Shown here: piece after piece, positions 1-8,453 of the stretch
Layout of the letters: each line of letters opens with the position of its first letter
How positions within the stretch are numbered: the first letter of the stretch is position 1
NCBI GenBank assembly: GCA_023414875.1
Contig: JAEZMV010000002.1
Location: 62,001-126,000 of the forward strand
Length of the DNA stretch: 64,000 bases
Direction of reading: 5' to 3'
Origin: Bacillota bacterium
Lineage (GTDB): Bacteria > Bacillota > Clostridia > Lachnospirales > Lachnospiraceae
Translations under genes and position numbers: made by a program
Notes under the pieces: model-generated
Told to the model about the DNA's origin: nothing
Databases searched by the model: none
The model's input: the letters and a program-made list of their open reading frames with translations, nothing else

Positions 1-33
1 TGTAAACTAAATAACACGATTAAGGAGACTCTT

Positions 34-978
34 ATGAAGAAAATTATAATTACTGCTAATAATGTATCTGCAGTAGACAAAAACGCCAAATACATGCTGG
101 AACAAGCCGGTTTTTACGTAGAGGAGCACCCAAATGCAGCTCTCTATTCACAAGAAGAGCTTATCTCTCTGCTAAAGGATGCTGATGCAGTGATTGCCGG
201 AACAGAAAAGTACACCGAAGATCTGCTTAAGCGGCTACCCAAGCTGAAGCTTATTGCACGAAGGGGGGTTGGCGTTGATAATGTAGATTTGACTGCTGCC
301 AGGAAATATGGCATAAAGATTACACGTACAGAAGGTCTTGTCGGTTCTGCCGTCGCAGAATTAATTATGACTTATATATTGGAAGATGCAAGAATGCTGT
401 CTCTGCATTGCAAGGATATGAAACAGAGCATCTGGTCTCGCAGGTTATCAGAAGGTGTGAGCCAAAAGCAGCTTGGACTGGTTGGTTTCGGTTCTATTGC
501 AAAGGAAGCTGCACTACGTGCAAATGCCTTTGGAATGAAGGTGTTCTGCTATTATCGACATAGAGATATTCCAGCAGAAAAAGCATACCAAACAAGCTAC
601 GTTGATTTTGAAACCTTGCTTTCAACCAGTGATTATCTATCAATTAATACTCCTCTAACAACGGAAACTGAAAATATGTTTACTATGAAGGCCTTTCAGA
701 AAATGAAGCCCTCCAGTGTATTAATTAACACTGCACGCAGCAGAATTGTAAAAACAGCTGATCTTGTCCTTGCTTTAAAAGAGAATAAAATAAGAAGTGC
801 TTATCTTGATGTATTTGATCAGGAGCCATATACCGCTTCCCCCTTACACACCTGTGAAAATGCATATTTAACTCCGCATATCGGAACCTTTACAAGAGGT
901 ACCTTTACAGCTATGAATAACCGCTGCGCCGAACAAATCATAGAGTTTTTTAATAGTAGTGAGGCTTTATCTGATTAG
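34..978 (+). CDS. D-isomer-specific 2-hydroxyacid dehydrogenase (SerA/hydroxypyruvate reductase-like)
   Basis: Predicted cytoplasmic NAD(P)-dependent dehydrogenase interconverting a 2-hydroxyacid and a 2-oxoacid. The 314-residue length is usual for the family without a regulatory tail. The nucleotide-binding motif GFGSIA lies near residue 151, after the substrate-domain motif RRGVGVDNVD. The catalytic Arg is in INTARSR, the Glu in VFDQEPY and the His in LTPHIG. The start is supported by AAGGAG six bases before the ATG. It is the only plus-strand gene at this end and converges with the AEC transporter gene, overlapping its 3' end by 12 bp. The large catabolic locus next door has another family member at 14441-15400, so a role in reducing or oxidising glycerate-type acids is plausible, but the exact substrate cannot be read from sequence. 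Confidence 0.9.
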   Translation: MKKIIITANNVSAVDKNAKYMLEQAGFYVEEHPNAALYSQEELISLLKDADAVIAGTEKYTEDLLKRLPKLKLIARRGVGVDNVDLTAARKYGIKITRTEGLVGSAVAELIMTYILEDARMLSLHCKDMKQSIWSRRLSEGVSQKQLGLVGFGSIAKEAALRANAFGMKVFCYYRHRDIPAEKAYQTSYVDFETLLSTSDYLSINTPLTTETENMFTMKAFQKMKPSSVLINTARSRIVKTADLVLALKENKIRSAYLDVFDQEPYTASPLHTCENAYLTPHIGTFTRGTFTAMNNRCAEQIIEFFNSSEALSD

Positions 979-1878
979 CAGCATTAATAGTGGTACAGTA
1001 ATCAATGACAGCATTGTTGTAACAAATACACATTTAGATGCAAAATTAACATCTGCATTGTATTTTGCTGCAAGCAGTGCTGTTGTTGTACCCACCGGCA
1101 TAGAGGTTAAAACAAGCGCAACTCCCGAGATAGTAGAATCCATATGAAATAAAGTAACTATCCCCAGGGTAAGCAGAGGGAGTAAAACAAGACGTATGCT
1201 CGCCATATAAAAAACGCTTTTATCAAAGATTGTTTTTATATCAACATCAGCTAAAATTGCACCGACAACCATCATAGAAAGCGGCGATACCGTAGCCCCG
1301 ATGTTTTCAATCGATCGATTAATAAAGCCGGGAAGTTCAATAGAAAGTACATTAAATAACAGTCCCAATTCTACTGCGATAATATTAGGATTTAACAAAA
1401 CTTTTTTCCACTTTTCCTTATTATCTGTTCTTTCAAACAACGAAATTCCGGCTGTCCACATAAAGATACGGTTGGGAATCAAAAAAAAGGACGCATAGAA
1501 CAAACCAATGTCACCAAATATCTCACTACAGATGGGCAAGCCCGCAAAGCCAGAATTATTAACAATGGTACCATATTTCATGATACTTCCCTTTTCATAG
1601 GGATATTTTCTGTAAAGCAGCTTTCCCAGATATATTGCCGCGATACAAATACTGAAAGCGATTAGCATAATCAAGCCTGCTTTTTTTATAACCTCTAGGG
1701 TTATCTTCTGATCGTAGGAACCAAAAATCATACAAGGCAGTAGAATAGTAAGAATCAGATCAATCATCTTCTGCTGGTTATCCTTTGTAATAATCCCTTT
1801 CTTTCTTGTGTATATACCCAATAAAATATAGACGAATAAAATCGCCTGTGTACTTAGAAGATGAAGAAAATAATCCAT
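967..1878 (-). CDS. AEC-family (auxin efflux carrier type) transporter
   Basis: Integral membrane permease of the AEC family (Mem_trans). Bacterial members move organic acids such as malate or malonate and other small carboxylates. The 303-residue protein is hydrophobic throughout, with about nine or ten membrane segments beginning at residue 1. It carries typical family features: an LLPCMIFGS-like segment after the third helix and an NNSGFAGLPI motif near residue 107. It sits just downstream of rpoN on the same strand, separated by about 290 bp with a hairpin terminator, so it probably has its own promoter. A carboxylate carrier fits the acid-catabolic cluster nearby, but that link is an inference from position only. 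The start has AAAGGGA upstream. Confidence 0.88.
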   Translation of the reverse strand: MDYFLHLLSTQAILFVYILLGIYTRKKGIITKDNQQKMIDLILTILLPCMIFGSYDQKITLEVIKKAGLIMLIAFSICIAAIYLGKLLYRKYPYEKGSIMKYGTIVNNSGFAGLPICSEIFGDIGLFYASFFLIPNRIFMWTAGISLFERTDNKEKWKKVLLNPNIIAVELGLLFNVLSIELPGFINRSIENIGATVSPLSMMVVGAILADVDIKTIFDKSVFYMASIRLVLLPLLTLGIVTLFHMDSTISGVALVLTSMPVGTTTALLAAKYNADVNFASKCVFVTTMLSLITVPLLMLLIR

Positions 1879-2085
1879 GGCTGTCCCTTTTCTTTCTATT
1901 ATGACATACGATACTAATCTAACAATAAAATATAATAAATTGCATTCAATATCAATGGTAATACTTAGTTTAATATTTAAGATATACCTTAATTAATCTA
2001 ATTCTGGAAATATCATTTTTAAAGCAATAACGTTTGACATAATATCTTAACCCTTTTCCTGCTTTTTTGCATAGTTAAAAGAAGA

Positions 2086-2119
2086 AGCCATATCTCAGTG
2101 TTTCTCATGTGATATGGCT
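2086..2119 (-). terminator. hairpin terminator downstream of rpoN
   Basis: A 9-bp perfect stem (AGCCATATC at 2086-2094 and GATATGGCT at 2111-2119) with a 16-nt loop. On the minus strand it is followed by a T-rich tract (TTCTTCTTTT), which fits termination after rpoN. The plus strand also has CCTTTTT after the stem, so it could act both ways. The rest of the 1879-2170 gap is AT-rich, with no ORF seen. Confidence 0.65.
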
Positions 2120-2170
2120 CCTTTTTATGTCATATACTGCTGCTTTTTGATATTTCTTTTATCTCCCTTA

Positions 2171-3457
2171 CTATCTTTCTAAGGCCCCTTTTATACCTAT
2201 TTCACTGCGGTATTTTGCTACAGTTCTTCTAGATATCTGTATTCCTTCCTTCCTTAGAAGCTCTGATAGCTTCATATCAGAATAAGGCTTCTCCTTACAT
2301 TCTGAATTTATAATATCTCTAATCTTAGTTTTTATTGCCTCAACGCTAATATCTTTACTCATTCCATCTGTGCTTTGCTTCATGCCGTTTGCGAAAAAGC
2401 TTTTCATGATAAACGTTCCTTTAGGACATTGTATATATTTGTCCTTGATTGCCCTGCTTACTGTTGATTCATTCATATTTAGAGCTTCCGATACCTGCCT
2501 CATCGAAAGGGGCTTCAAGGATCCACGTTCTTCAAAGAATTCAATCTGATATTGTAATAGATAGGAAGAAATCTGCAATATGGTCCTTCTCCTCTGCTCA
2601 ATATAATAGTACAAGTTCTTAGCTTGCTTTATTCTATCATCATAGTATTCTTTAAAATGCTCGTCCTGTACATGCATAGGTAAGTTATGATACTGACTGT
2701 TAATCCGCACCTCTCCAACCCAGCTGTCGTTAAGTCGGATCGACCAATGCTTTTCCTCATAGCTAAAGATTATGTCAGGGATAATATATTCCGTGTTTTC
2801 CTGGTCAAAGCCATTAGTAGGATAAGGGTTTAGACCTTTTATCGTCTTCACATAGTCCTTTACTTGATTCGTATTTGTACCTAGGCTCTTTGCTATCTTC
2901 GCAAATCGGCCATAGGCCACATCCTCCAGATGACACTTGATTAGTTTCTCTAGTAAAGGGTCGCGATAACCCTTTGCCGTGAGCTGTAGGAGCAGACATT
3001 CCTCCAGGCAGCTAGCCCCTATACCAGTAGGCTCCAGTGTCTTAATTAAAGATAGACATTTGCTTGCTTCTTCTATGGAAGCTCCAGTAAGCTCTACTAT
3101 TTCCTTTCGTGACATCTTTATATATCCCATATGATCGATAGAATACAGAAGAAACTCAACAACTCGATTTTCAATTTCATTCAATTTATTAAAATTTATT
3201 TGCGCCTTAAGATATTCAATGATATCATTCTCTTTCCTATCCGGAATCTCATAATAGCTGTCATCTCCGTAAGAGACTCCCCGTTGACTTGACATTTCTG
3301 TGGAATGTACCACTTCGATCAGGGGGTTTTCCATCTCTTCCTTCTCAATAAATTCCTTCAGCTCGTAATTATTCATTTCCAATATATGAAGAGACTGTAT
3401 CTGGTTCTGAGATAAAGTCAGCCGTTGTTCCAATAGAGGAGTTATATCAAGATTCAT
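2171..3457 (-). CDS. rpoN: RNA polymerase factor sigma-54
   Basis: Sigma-54 factor directing core polymerase to -24/-12 promoters, which need an AAA+ activator to open. From the start chosen here the protein has 428 residues. Region I is Gln/Leu-rich (TLSQNQIQSLHILEM, then MENPLIEV), followed by the core-binding domain, the HTH (RQVSEALNMNESTVSRAIKDK) and a C-terminal RpoN box reading SRRTVAKYRSEIG. The first in-frame Met, 17 codons upstream, is rejected because the ATG at 3457 overlaps the stop of the activator gene as ATGA, has GGTGG upstream, and begins exactly where sigma-54 proteins begin. Finding rpoN at the end of a catabolic operon directly behind its activator is unusual. It suggests either a dedicated copy or the only rpoN of the genome captured in this locus. 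Confidence 0.96.
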   Translation of the reverse strand: MNLDITPLLEQRLTLSQNQIQSLHILEMNNYELKEFIEKEEMENPLIEVVHSTEMSSQRGVSYGDDSYYEIPDRKENDIIEYLKAQINFNKLNEIENRVVEFLLYSIDHMGYIKMSRKEIVELTGASIEEASKCLSLIKTLEPTGIGASCLEECLLLQLTAKGYRDPLLEKLIKCHLEDVAYGRFAKIAKSLGTNTNQVKDYVKTIKGLNPYPTNGFDQENTEYIIPDIIFSYEEKHWSIRLNDSWVGEVRINSQYHNLPMHVQDEHFKEYYDDRIKQAKNLYYYIEQRRRTILQISSYLLQYQIEFFEERGSLKPLSMRQVSEALNMNESTVSRAIKDKYIQCPKGTFIMKSFFANGMKQSTDGMSKDISVEAIKTKIRDIINSECKEKPYSDMKLSELLRKEGIQISRRTVAKYRSEIGIKGALER

Positions 3458-5355
3458 ATGGTGCTTTTCCACCTTTCTCTTTCCTTCTCCTTCTTCATCA
3501 TACGCCATAATGTCGTTCTGCTGACCCCTAATTCTTCTGCAAGTTCTTTCATCTTTTTCCTGGGTTTTAATTCTTGAAGCATTTCCATACCCTCATCTGC
3601 TTCTAAAGTTGTCTTCTTTTTTTGATCTAATAATATATTTTTAAAGGTCTTAATCTGTACAAGGTCCTCAAGGTCAATTGTCATGTCATCATTCAATACG
3701 GTCAGTCTTTCACATATATTACGAAGCTCTCTGATATTACCTGGCCAGGAATATTCCCATAAGAGCTTAGCTGCTTTCTCAGTAAGCTTTGGTATGGGAC
3801 TTCCCATCTCGCAGGCAAATCTGGTAAGATAATGGTCTACCAGTTCCTGAATGTCATCCTTTCTTTGGTTCAAGGGAGGGATGACCAGATCCAGTAAATT
3901 CAGGCGATAGTATAAATCAGAACGAAATTCTCCGCTCTGAATTTTCTCTTCAATATTTATATTCGTTGCAGAAATCACTCGAACATCGATAGGATTTACC
4001 GTATCGCTTCCGATCCTGCGAATCTCCTTTTCCTGTAATACCCGAAGTAGTTTTGCTTGCAGGGTGACTGGTATCTCCCCTATTTCATCTAAAAAAATGG
4101 TACCCTTGTGGGCTAACTCAAATAAACCCACCTTTCCTCTCTTAGAGGCACCGGAAAATGCCCCTTCAATATATCCAAATAATTCGCTCTCCAATAGGTT
4201 TTCCGGAACGGCCGCACAGTTTAAGGCAATAAAGGGCTGCGTCCTTCTAGAACTGGCGTTATGGATACTTTGGGCGAACAATTCTTTTCCTGTTCCTGTC
4301 TCTCCAATAATAAAGACATTAGAATCCACCTTGCTATATCGCTTTGCAATTGTAATTATTTTCTTGATTTCTTTACTGGAGCCGATGATATCATCAAATG
4401 TGTATTTTGCGGTTAAACCTTTATTGTTTAAGCTCCGACGGATTTTAGTTTCGACCTCTTGAATGTTTTCCGTGTTCTGAGTGACGATAATCAGACCCGA
4501 GCCCTTCCCTTTCATGATAACCGGTTTATATTGTACGTAATAGGATTTATCATTACGAACAATCACCTCTTCCGTTTGAATATCGGACTTCATTGCTATT
4601 TTCCAGTTCAGATCACTACAGACATCACTAACCGGATGACCTACCATATCTACCAGGGTTGATATCTGATAGGTTAGATAAGCTTGATTATTAATATTAA
4701 TTATCTTACCGCTTTCGTCAATCGTCATCACCGCATAGGGTGTTGTATTCATAATTGTGCGAACAATATTGGACTTGGACCTTTCCATATTAATGGTAAT
4801 CGCTGTATTTATTGCTTCTTTCAAAGCATCTTCAATTGTAGAACTCTTTGTTTTTATATGTACCCGCCGTAATCCGGCTTTATCACATAGCCCACATATG
4901 GTACCTGCTCCTACAAACACATCGGTGCCCTTCTCCATAGCAATATTGATCGTCTCTTGTGCACTTTTTTCGTCATATACATCATAATAATCAATTGAAT
5001 AATCAAACAGCGTTTCTAATTGATTAAAGGAACCCAGCTCAATATTATGGATGCACAAAGCCACTCTTTTGGGATGAAATTCCTCTTTACATCGAATTAA
5101 TGCCTCGATAATATCAAATCCCGTCATGGATATCTCCACCATGTGCATTTCGGCAAATGCCTGATGTAACCGATCATACGTCATACCTCTGGCAACCATG
5201 ATATCTGCATTCCAGTTCTGATATAGATTATCCGGTGTACCAAAAACATGTACGGTTTCAATTGTCACATCCTCGGGAAGCACCAGCTTCGATATAACCT
5301 CCTCATACTGCCTACTCATATCAAGATGAGGAATAAATATCAATATTTTTGCCAT
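3454..5355 (-). CDS. PrpR-type sigma-54-dependent transcriptional activator
   Basis: Bacterial enhancer-binding protein that would hydrolyse ATP to open sigma-54 promoters. Rough order from the chosen start (633 residues): a PrpR N-terminal sensory domain (1-175), a PAS domain (190-300), an AAA+ domain (320-555) with Walker A GETGTGKE, the sigma-54 contact loop GAFSGA (Ser for the usual Thr in GAFTGA), Walker B TIFLDEIGE, and a Fis-type HTH near the C terminus (MKELAEELGVSRTTLWRMM). The ATG at 5355 is preceded by GGAGGG at good spacing; the upstream 20 codons have no such site. It overlaps rpoN by four bases. PrpR_N domains sense small organic acids or their derivatives, which fits an acid-catabolic locus. 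It most likely activates the -24/-12 promoter at 20163-20179. Confidence 0.93.
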   Translation of the reverse strand: MAKILIFIPHLDMSRQYEEVISKLVLPEDVTIETVHVFGTPDNLYQNWNADIMVARGMTYDRLHQAFAEMHMVEISMTGFDIIEALIRCKEEFHPKRVALCIHNIELGSFNQLETLFDYSIDYYDVYDEKSAQETINIAMEKGTDVFVGAGTICGLCDKAGLRRVHIKTKSSTIEDALKEAINTAITINMERSKSNIVRTIMNTTPYAVMTIDESGKIININNQAYLTYQISTLVDMVGHPVSDVCSDLNWKIAMKSDIQTEEVIVRNDKSYYVQYKPVIMKGKGSGLIIVTQNTENIQEVETKIRRSLNNKGLTAKYTFDDIIGSSKEIKKIITIAKRYSKVDSNVFIIGETGTGKELFAQSIHNASSRRTQPFIALNCAAVPENLLESELFGYIEGAFSGASKRGKVGLFELAHKGTIFLDEIGEIPVTLQAKLLRVLQEKEIRRIGSDTVNPIDVRVISATNINIEEKIQSGEFRSDLYYRLNLLDLVIPPLNQRKDDIQELVDHYLTRFACEMGSPIPKLTEKAAKLLWEYSWPGNIRELRNICERLTVLNDDMTIDLEDLVQIKTFKNILLDQKKKTTLEADEGMEMLQELKPRKKMKELAEELGVSRTTLWRMMKKEKERERWKSTI

Positions 5356-5398
5356 ATGACCCTCCTGCTTCAAACATGTTACCCCGTTGTCTTTATAA

Positions 5399-5404
5399 AT
5401 TATA
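5399..5404 (-). promoter_or_regulatory. possible -10 box for the activator-rpoN pair
   Basis: TATAAT on the minus strand, in the context TGTTATAAT, about 45 bp upstream of the activator ATG. No convincing -35 box was seen. It would allow basal expression of the activator and rpoN independently of the upstream operon. Confidence 0.35.
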
Positions 5405-5446
5405 ACACGAAACATCGGATTTATCTCTTAGATATTGTTACCAGTA

Positions 5447-5484
5447 AAATCCTATAGTAACAAGTATCTTATACTATAGGATTT
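5447..5484 (-). terminator. 13-bp perfect inverted repeat between the catabolic operon and its regulator genes
   Basis: The arms AAATCCTATAGTA (5447-5459) and TACTATAGGATTT (5472-5484) are perfectly complementary with a 12-nt loop. It lies just past the stop of the racemase-like gene and upstream of the activator. On the minus strand only a short T-run (TTTT) follows, so it may be a leaky terminator, an mRNA-processing hairpin, or an operator for the regulator genes. Confidence 0.5.
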
Positions 5485-5491
5485 ATTATTC

Positions 5492-6160
5492 TTACTTATT
5501 TGACAATTTATCCAACAATTGTCCTACCTGTTCTATGCATAATCTAGGGCTTGATAATACGATACAGCCACATTTATCACTGATCGCTCCTTCTAAGTGA
5601 GACATTGATGCTTGAGCCAGGACAATGCAATGATAACCCTTTAGTTCGGGGGCTATTTCCAATAAAAGCTTATCATGCAGCTCCATATCTAAGGCTTTCA
5701 ATGCTTGAAAGGCCGGTGTACATACCCTGGTATCCAGGCTAACTTCTATACCAGCCTTATCTGCTTCTCCTTGGATTTTATTAACCGTTGGTTCTATGGT
5801 GCTTTGGGCAGTAGCCAAAACCAAAATCTTTTTCCCATGGTTTACCGCTTCTTTTGCCAGGGCATCATCAATGGAGATGACAGGAACCTTAATAAATGGT
5901 CGTATTCGATCCACCACAGGGGTTAGGGTGGAGCAGGTTGTTACGATGATATCCGCTCCGGTTAATTCTGCATTTTTTATATCGTTAAATAAACGCTTGC
6001 AGTTAATGATTGTAAACTCTCCTATTTCATTGGGGTTATTCGCAAGGAAATCATCCAGAAGATTATGAACCTTGATTTCCTCTCTTACCCCTGCCCGTAG
6101 TTTCTCTTCAAAGGTATTGGCTACACTTTTTACAGTATGAATAAGTGCTACACTTTTCAT
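5492..6160 (-). CDS. Asp/Glu/hydantoin racemase superfamily protein, one catalytic Cys missing
   Basis: A cytoplasmic 222-residue protein of the two-domain Asp/Glu racemase fold. The first catalytic Cys is present (TTCST, Cys76). At the place of the second, where two-base racemases have a G-C-T-like motif, this protein reads VLAQASM (around 181-186), so it lacks the second Cys. Established family chemistry needs two Cys for racemisation; single-Cys members include decarboxylases and isomerases. A simple racemase call is therefore doubtful. The gene starts two bases after the upstream gene's stop, with AGGAGA inside that gene's end, which indicates coupling. It is the last enzyme gene before the regulators. 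The reaction is unknown. Confidence 0.82.
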   Translation of the reverse strand: MKSVALIHTVKSVANTFEEKLRAGVREEIKVHNLLDDFLANNPNEIGEFTIINCKRLFNDIKNAELTGADIIVTTCSTLTPVVDRIRPFIKVPVISIDDALAKEAVNHGKKILVLATAQSTIEPTVNKIQGEADKAGIEVSLDTRVCTPAFQALKALDMELHDKLLLEIAPELKGYHCIVLAQASMSHLEGAISDKCGCIVLSSPRLCIEQVGQLLDKLSNK

Positions 6161-6162
6161 GT

Positions 6163-6999
6163 CTATCTCCTAATTCCATAGTATTCTGTAAACATTGGCT
6201 TCAGATGGGTAATGGCTCCTCTAGCAGCCAGTTCCTGATTAGGTATTTGGAAAACCTCTACACTAAAATCATTATCATAGCCACATTCAAAAAAGGTTTT
6301 GATTACCTTGTCAAAATCCATGCCACAATGGCCAGGATACCTACGGTTATTATCAGCCAAATGAACATGTATTGTTTGATTGCAATATCTTTTTATACTC
6401 TCAAATAGATCCTTTTCTTCCAGATTCAAATGAAATACATCCATCATTAATTTAAAATTCGGATGGTTCACTGCTTCTACAAGCTCCATCCCTTCTTCCA
6501 GGGTATTAATGAAGTTTGTCTGCATGATTGTGACTGTCTCAAGAGCTATCTTAACATTCTTGTCTTCACTATAACAGCTGATTTCCTTAAAGGCCTCTAC
6601 TGCATATTGATAAGTAATTTCCTTTGAAAGCTCCTTACAATACTGTCCGCGAACACGTCCAATATTAATATTCGCATCCAAATAGGAGGCAAAATCTATA
6701 ATTTCCTTGGTTCTTCTTATTGCTTCCTTACGGATCTCCTCCTTAGGATTCGTATAGCTTAAACCCAATTGTCCAAATATTTCACCAGTACATACCAGGG
6801 AAATAGCCAGCTTGTTTTTCTCTGCTTCCTTCCTAACAAAATCCCAGTTTAGCTTTGACGGGTTCAGAGTCATTAACTCCACTGCATCATAGCCTAAGTT
6901 TCCCAGATCCTCAAAGCTCTTCTCCAATGGCCCCTGGTATGCTGTAACTGATTCAGCACAGATTACCTCTGGTGTTGCTACCTGATAACATAACCTCAT
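6163..6999 (-). CDS. sugar phosphate isomerase/epimerase (TIM barrel, AP-endonuclease-2 fold)
   Basis: A 278-residue single-domain TIM barrel. The usual metal ligands of the family are visible in order: Glu in ALETVT, Asp in MMDVFHL, His in IHVHLAD and the last Glu in SVEVFQ. Family members isomerise or epimerise ketoses, hydroxypyruvate or inosose-like substrates in the cytoplasm. The start ATG follows GGAGGAGG. It lies 30 bp after the SAF-domain oxidoreductase and 2 bp before the racemase-like gene in the same transcription unit. It is clearly diverged from the two paralogous barrels at 15413-17248, so it probably acts on a different intermediate. Confidence 0.88.
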   Translation of the reverse strand: MRLCYQVATPEVICAESVTAYQGPLEKSFEDLGNLGYDAVELMTLNPSKLNWDFVRKEAEKNKLAISLVCTGEIFGQLGLSYTNPKEEIRKEAIRRTKEIIDFASYLDANINIGRVRGQYCKELSKEITYQYAVEAFKEISCYSEDKNVKIALETVTIMQTNFINTLEEGMELVEAVNHPNFKLMMDVFHLNLEEKDLFESIKRYCNQTIHVHLADNNRRYPGHCGMDFDKVIKTFFECGYDNDFSVEVFQIPNQELAARGAITHLKPMFTEYYGIRR

Positions 7000-7029
7000 A
7001 GCTTTTCCTCCTCCAATAGCCTTTTCCCT

Positions 7030-8433
7030 TTATTGCGACATCTCCTGTTCAGATCTTAGTTTCCACAGGATAGTATCTGATTTATCTTCAATCATGGAGT
7101 ATGTAATAACTTCACCCTTTTTGATATCTCGTATTGCACAATTTCCTGTAATCATATGACCGGGAACAGGGTTATTTGCTCCCTTCACAGTTGCAGGTAC
7201 AATCCATGCCATCATTTTTTCATCATGATCATTTCCCAGTTTTTCGCCAGCCTTAATATCCCTGCTAGCCAGCTTCACCAGATCATACCTTTGCTGGTAC
7301 ACTTGGGTGCCCGTATCTACTCCCAGCAATGCAGCAGCCAGAATGCTGGTTGTCGCTTCGACACCACAGAGATGGTAGGGTTGATACAGGACTACTGCAG
7401 ATTTATCTTCATTTGAGATCGGTCCCTTAGTGGTAATAATATGTTGCGAATAAGCATTATCACATTTTACGACTATATACACCCCGCCTCCCATACCAGC
7501 TTCATCCTTCCTGCGTAAATTGGTATGGACGTCTATGATACCCTCCTCTTCGTATATCCCGTGCTCCTTAAGGCTACTGTATGCAACCGGGAGCTCAGTA
7601 ATCCGCAAAGAGGCCTGCGTCAATTCCGGAACGGCAGGTTTTAATCCGGTGGCATTGGCTATAATGGTCATTTCACATAAATCAAAGGCTCCCGCCTTTG
7701 GTAGGGAGTCTAGAACTTTTGCTCTTTCCTTGATATATTCCTTTGCTTTTCCTTCTGGTATCATGGAGAAGTATTTCATGGCTTCCTTAGGTATGAACAC
7801 CTTCGAATCCTCCTGCACCGTCAGACCATCTGCTGCAATAGATACGGTTCCCTCCTCTTCATCCAGTATAAACTCTCCATCTCTGGCCTTTCCGGCAGAA
7901 ATCACGGTAAGACCAATCAAATGGGCCCATTCGATTAAAGCCATCAATAAAGCGGGCTGGTCTCCATCCACTGGGGTATAAACTAGATTTTTCTCATATG
8001 CTTTGCGTTTCAACAGGGGTCCAATGACGGAATCCATTTCCTTACTAATGGAAACCACATGCTTGTTATGCTCTAGGGCAGCCAGACAGTACTCTGCACT
8101 GACCTGTGGAACTCCGGTTCCCTCGCATACCACCTCTATGGAGGGTAGCTCCATAATCACCATGGGCTGGTCCGTATATATATAAAAGCCTTTCTGTATA
8201 AGCTCTTCTATCTCCTTTGCACAATTGCTGTATTTAATTTTACTTTGAGGAATTCCAGCCTTTAAAAAAGCATTTTCCGCATTCTTCTGATTAATATCTG
8301 CAATCACTGGAATACGTAGATGTTCCACCTTTTCTTGCTGGGTAACAATCGCTGTTGAGAAATGTCCTGCACCAATAACAGCCGCATTCACTTGATGAAG
8401 GCCATATTTCTGGAACAATTTCTGATAAACCAT
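7030..8433 (-). CDS. SAF-domain NAD(P)-dependent oxidoreductase (homoserine-dehydrogenase-like)
   Basis: A 467-residue cytoplasmic protein with an N-terminal Rossmann segment (AAVIGAGHFSTAIV, residues about 17-30), a homoserine-dehydrogenase-like middle, and a C-terminal SAF domain (about 385-460; segments ASRDIKAGEKL and AIRDIKKGEVI). This architecture recurs in carbohydrate-acid clusters of many bacteria, but the reaction is not settled as far as I know. A carbon-chain aldehyde or acid oxidoreductase is the conservative reading. The start has AAGGAGG upstream. It is 20 bp after the amidohydrolase gene and belongs to the operon. Confidence 0.85.
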   Translation of the reverse strand: MVYQKLFQKYGLHQVNAAVIGAGHFSTAIVTQQEKVEHLRIPVIADINQKNAENAFLKAGIPQSKIKYSNCAKEIEELIQKGFYIYTDQPMVIMELPSIEVVCEGTGVPQVSAEYCLAALEHNKHVVSISKEMDSVIGPLLKRKAYEKNLVYTPVDGDQPALLMALIEWAHLIGLTVISAGKARDGEFILDEEEGTVSIAADGLTVQEDSKVFIPKEAMKYFSMIPEGKAKEYIKERAKVLDSLPKAGAFDLCEMTIIANATGLKPAVPELTQASLRITELPVAYSSLKEHGIYEEEGIIDVHTNLRRKDEAGMGGGVYIVVKCDNAYSQHIITTKGPISNEDKSAVVLYQPYHLCGVEATTSILAAALLGVDTGTQVYQQRYDLVKLASRDIKAGEKLGNDHDEKMMAWIVPATVKGANNPVPGHMITGNCAIRDIKKGEVITYSMIEDKSDTILWKLRSEQEMSQ

Positions 8434-8453
8434 GCAATACCTCCTTATACTCC

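Noticed and set aside
3458..3508. Extended N terminus of RpoN from an upstream Met
   Set aside because: It overlaps the end of the activator gene, lacks a ribosome site, and sigma-54 proteins begin at the ATGA-overlapped Met at 3457.
4064..4462. 132-codon plus-strand frame
   Set aside because: Antisense to the conserved AAA+ domain of the activator; no ribosome site and no recognisable protein.
7520..7981. 153-codon plus-strand frame
   Set aside because: Mirror frame of the SAF-domain oxidoreductase gene; composition is what an antisense frame gives.
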